DNA of 14,507 bases from an uncultured Hyphomonadaceae bacterium (lineage in GTDB: Bacteria; Pseudomonadota; Alphaproteobacteria; Caulobacterales; Hyphomonadaceae). The stretch is from positions 1 through 14,507 of the forward strand of contig CALLCD010000087.1 of NCBI GenBank assembly GCA_938049795.1, given 5' to 3'. The notes beneath the pieces were generated by a model that did not search any database, was not told the DNA's origin, and saw only the letters and a program-made list of their open reading frames with translations. Numbering within the stretch: the first letter of the stretch is position 1; every line of letters begins with the position of its first letter. Positions 14,507 through 14,507 of this stretch are shown piece after piece. Both the position numbers and the translations under genes were made by a program.

Positions 14507-14507
14507 C

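Noticed and set aside
1..14507. CRISPR array, tRNA, rRNA, insertion sequence or prophage genes
   Set aside because: I found no regularly spaced repeats, tRNA-like cloverleaf, transposase, integrase or phage structural motifs on either strand.

Overview
The window reads as ordinary chromosome of a GC-rich alphaproteobacterium. The conserved run DUF1674/SDHAF4-type gene, htpX, rsmB, rpe, heparinase II/III and purH, together with an IalB-family secreted protein and a glycine-zipper lipoprotein, is typical of the Caulobacterales/Hyphomonadales side of the class. The lineage is inferred from gene content and order, not measured.

Layout from left to right. At 9-1289 two plus-strand genes encode a DsbA-fold isomerase-like protein and an exported IalB-family protein. 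At 1299-2324 a minus-strand gene encodes a RelA/SpoT-type (p)ppGpp-synthetase-like protein; it is clearly more AT-rich than everything around it and looks acquired. From 11374 down to 2507 seven genes run on the minus strand: htpX, rsmB, a lipoprotein, rpe, a heparinase-family protein, a membrane-bound nucleotide-sugar dehydratase/epimerase and purH. Two junctions in this run (htpX/rsmB and heparinase/dehydratase) are ATGA start-stop overlaps, which suggests translational coupling. A DUF1674 gene is divergent from htpX. It is followed by a roughly 200-base gap holding a long imperfect hairpin, then a small secreted protein with an Arg/Gly-rich tail. That gene shares its stop with a convergent DMT-family transporter through one CTAG. 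The transporter lies 7 bases behind an SDR oxidoreductase with which it is probably co-transcribed. The right edge cuts a GH5-type glycoside hydrolase; only its C-terminus is present.

The large minus-strand block mixes housekeeping functions (membrane proteolysis, 16S rRNA methylation, pentose phosphate pathway, purine synthesis) with two glycan genes. The heparinase and dehydratase are coupled to each other and may act on the same surface polysaccharide.

The best candidate for something unusual is the AT-rich RelA/SpoT gene. It keeps the synthetase active-site residues, has no hydrolase domain, carries a C-terminal part of about 155 residues that I cannot assign, and has no small partner ORF beside it. 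A fused toxin-antitoxin or phage-defence alarmone synthetase would fit, but this is a hypothesis. I see no CRISPR array, tRNA, rRNA, insertion sequence or transposase. No gene-free stretch exceeds 300 bases; the longest are 11680-11881 and 2325-2506.
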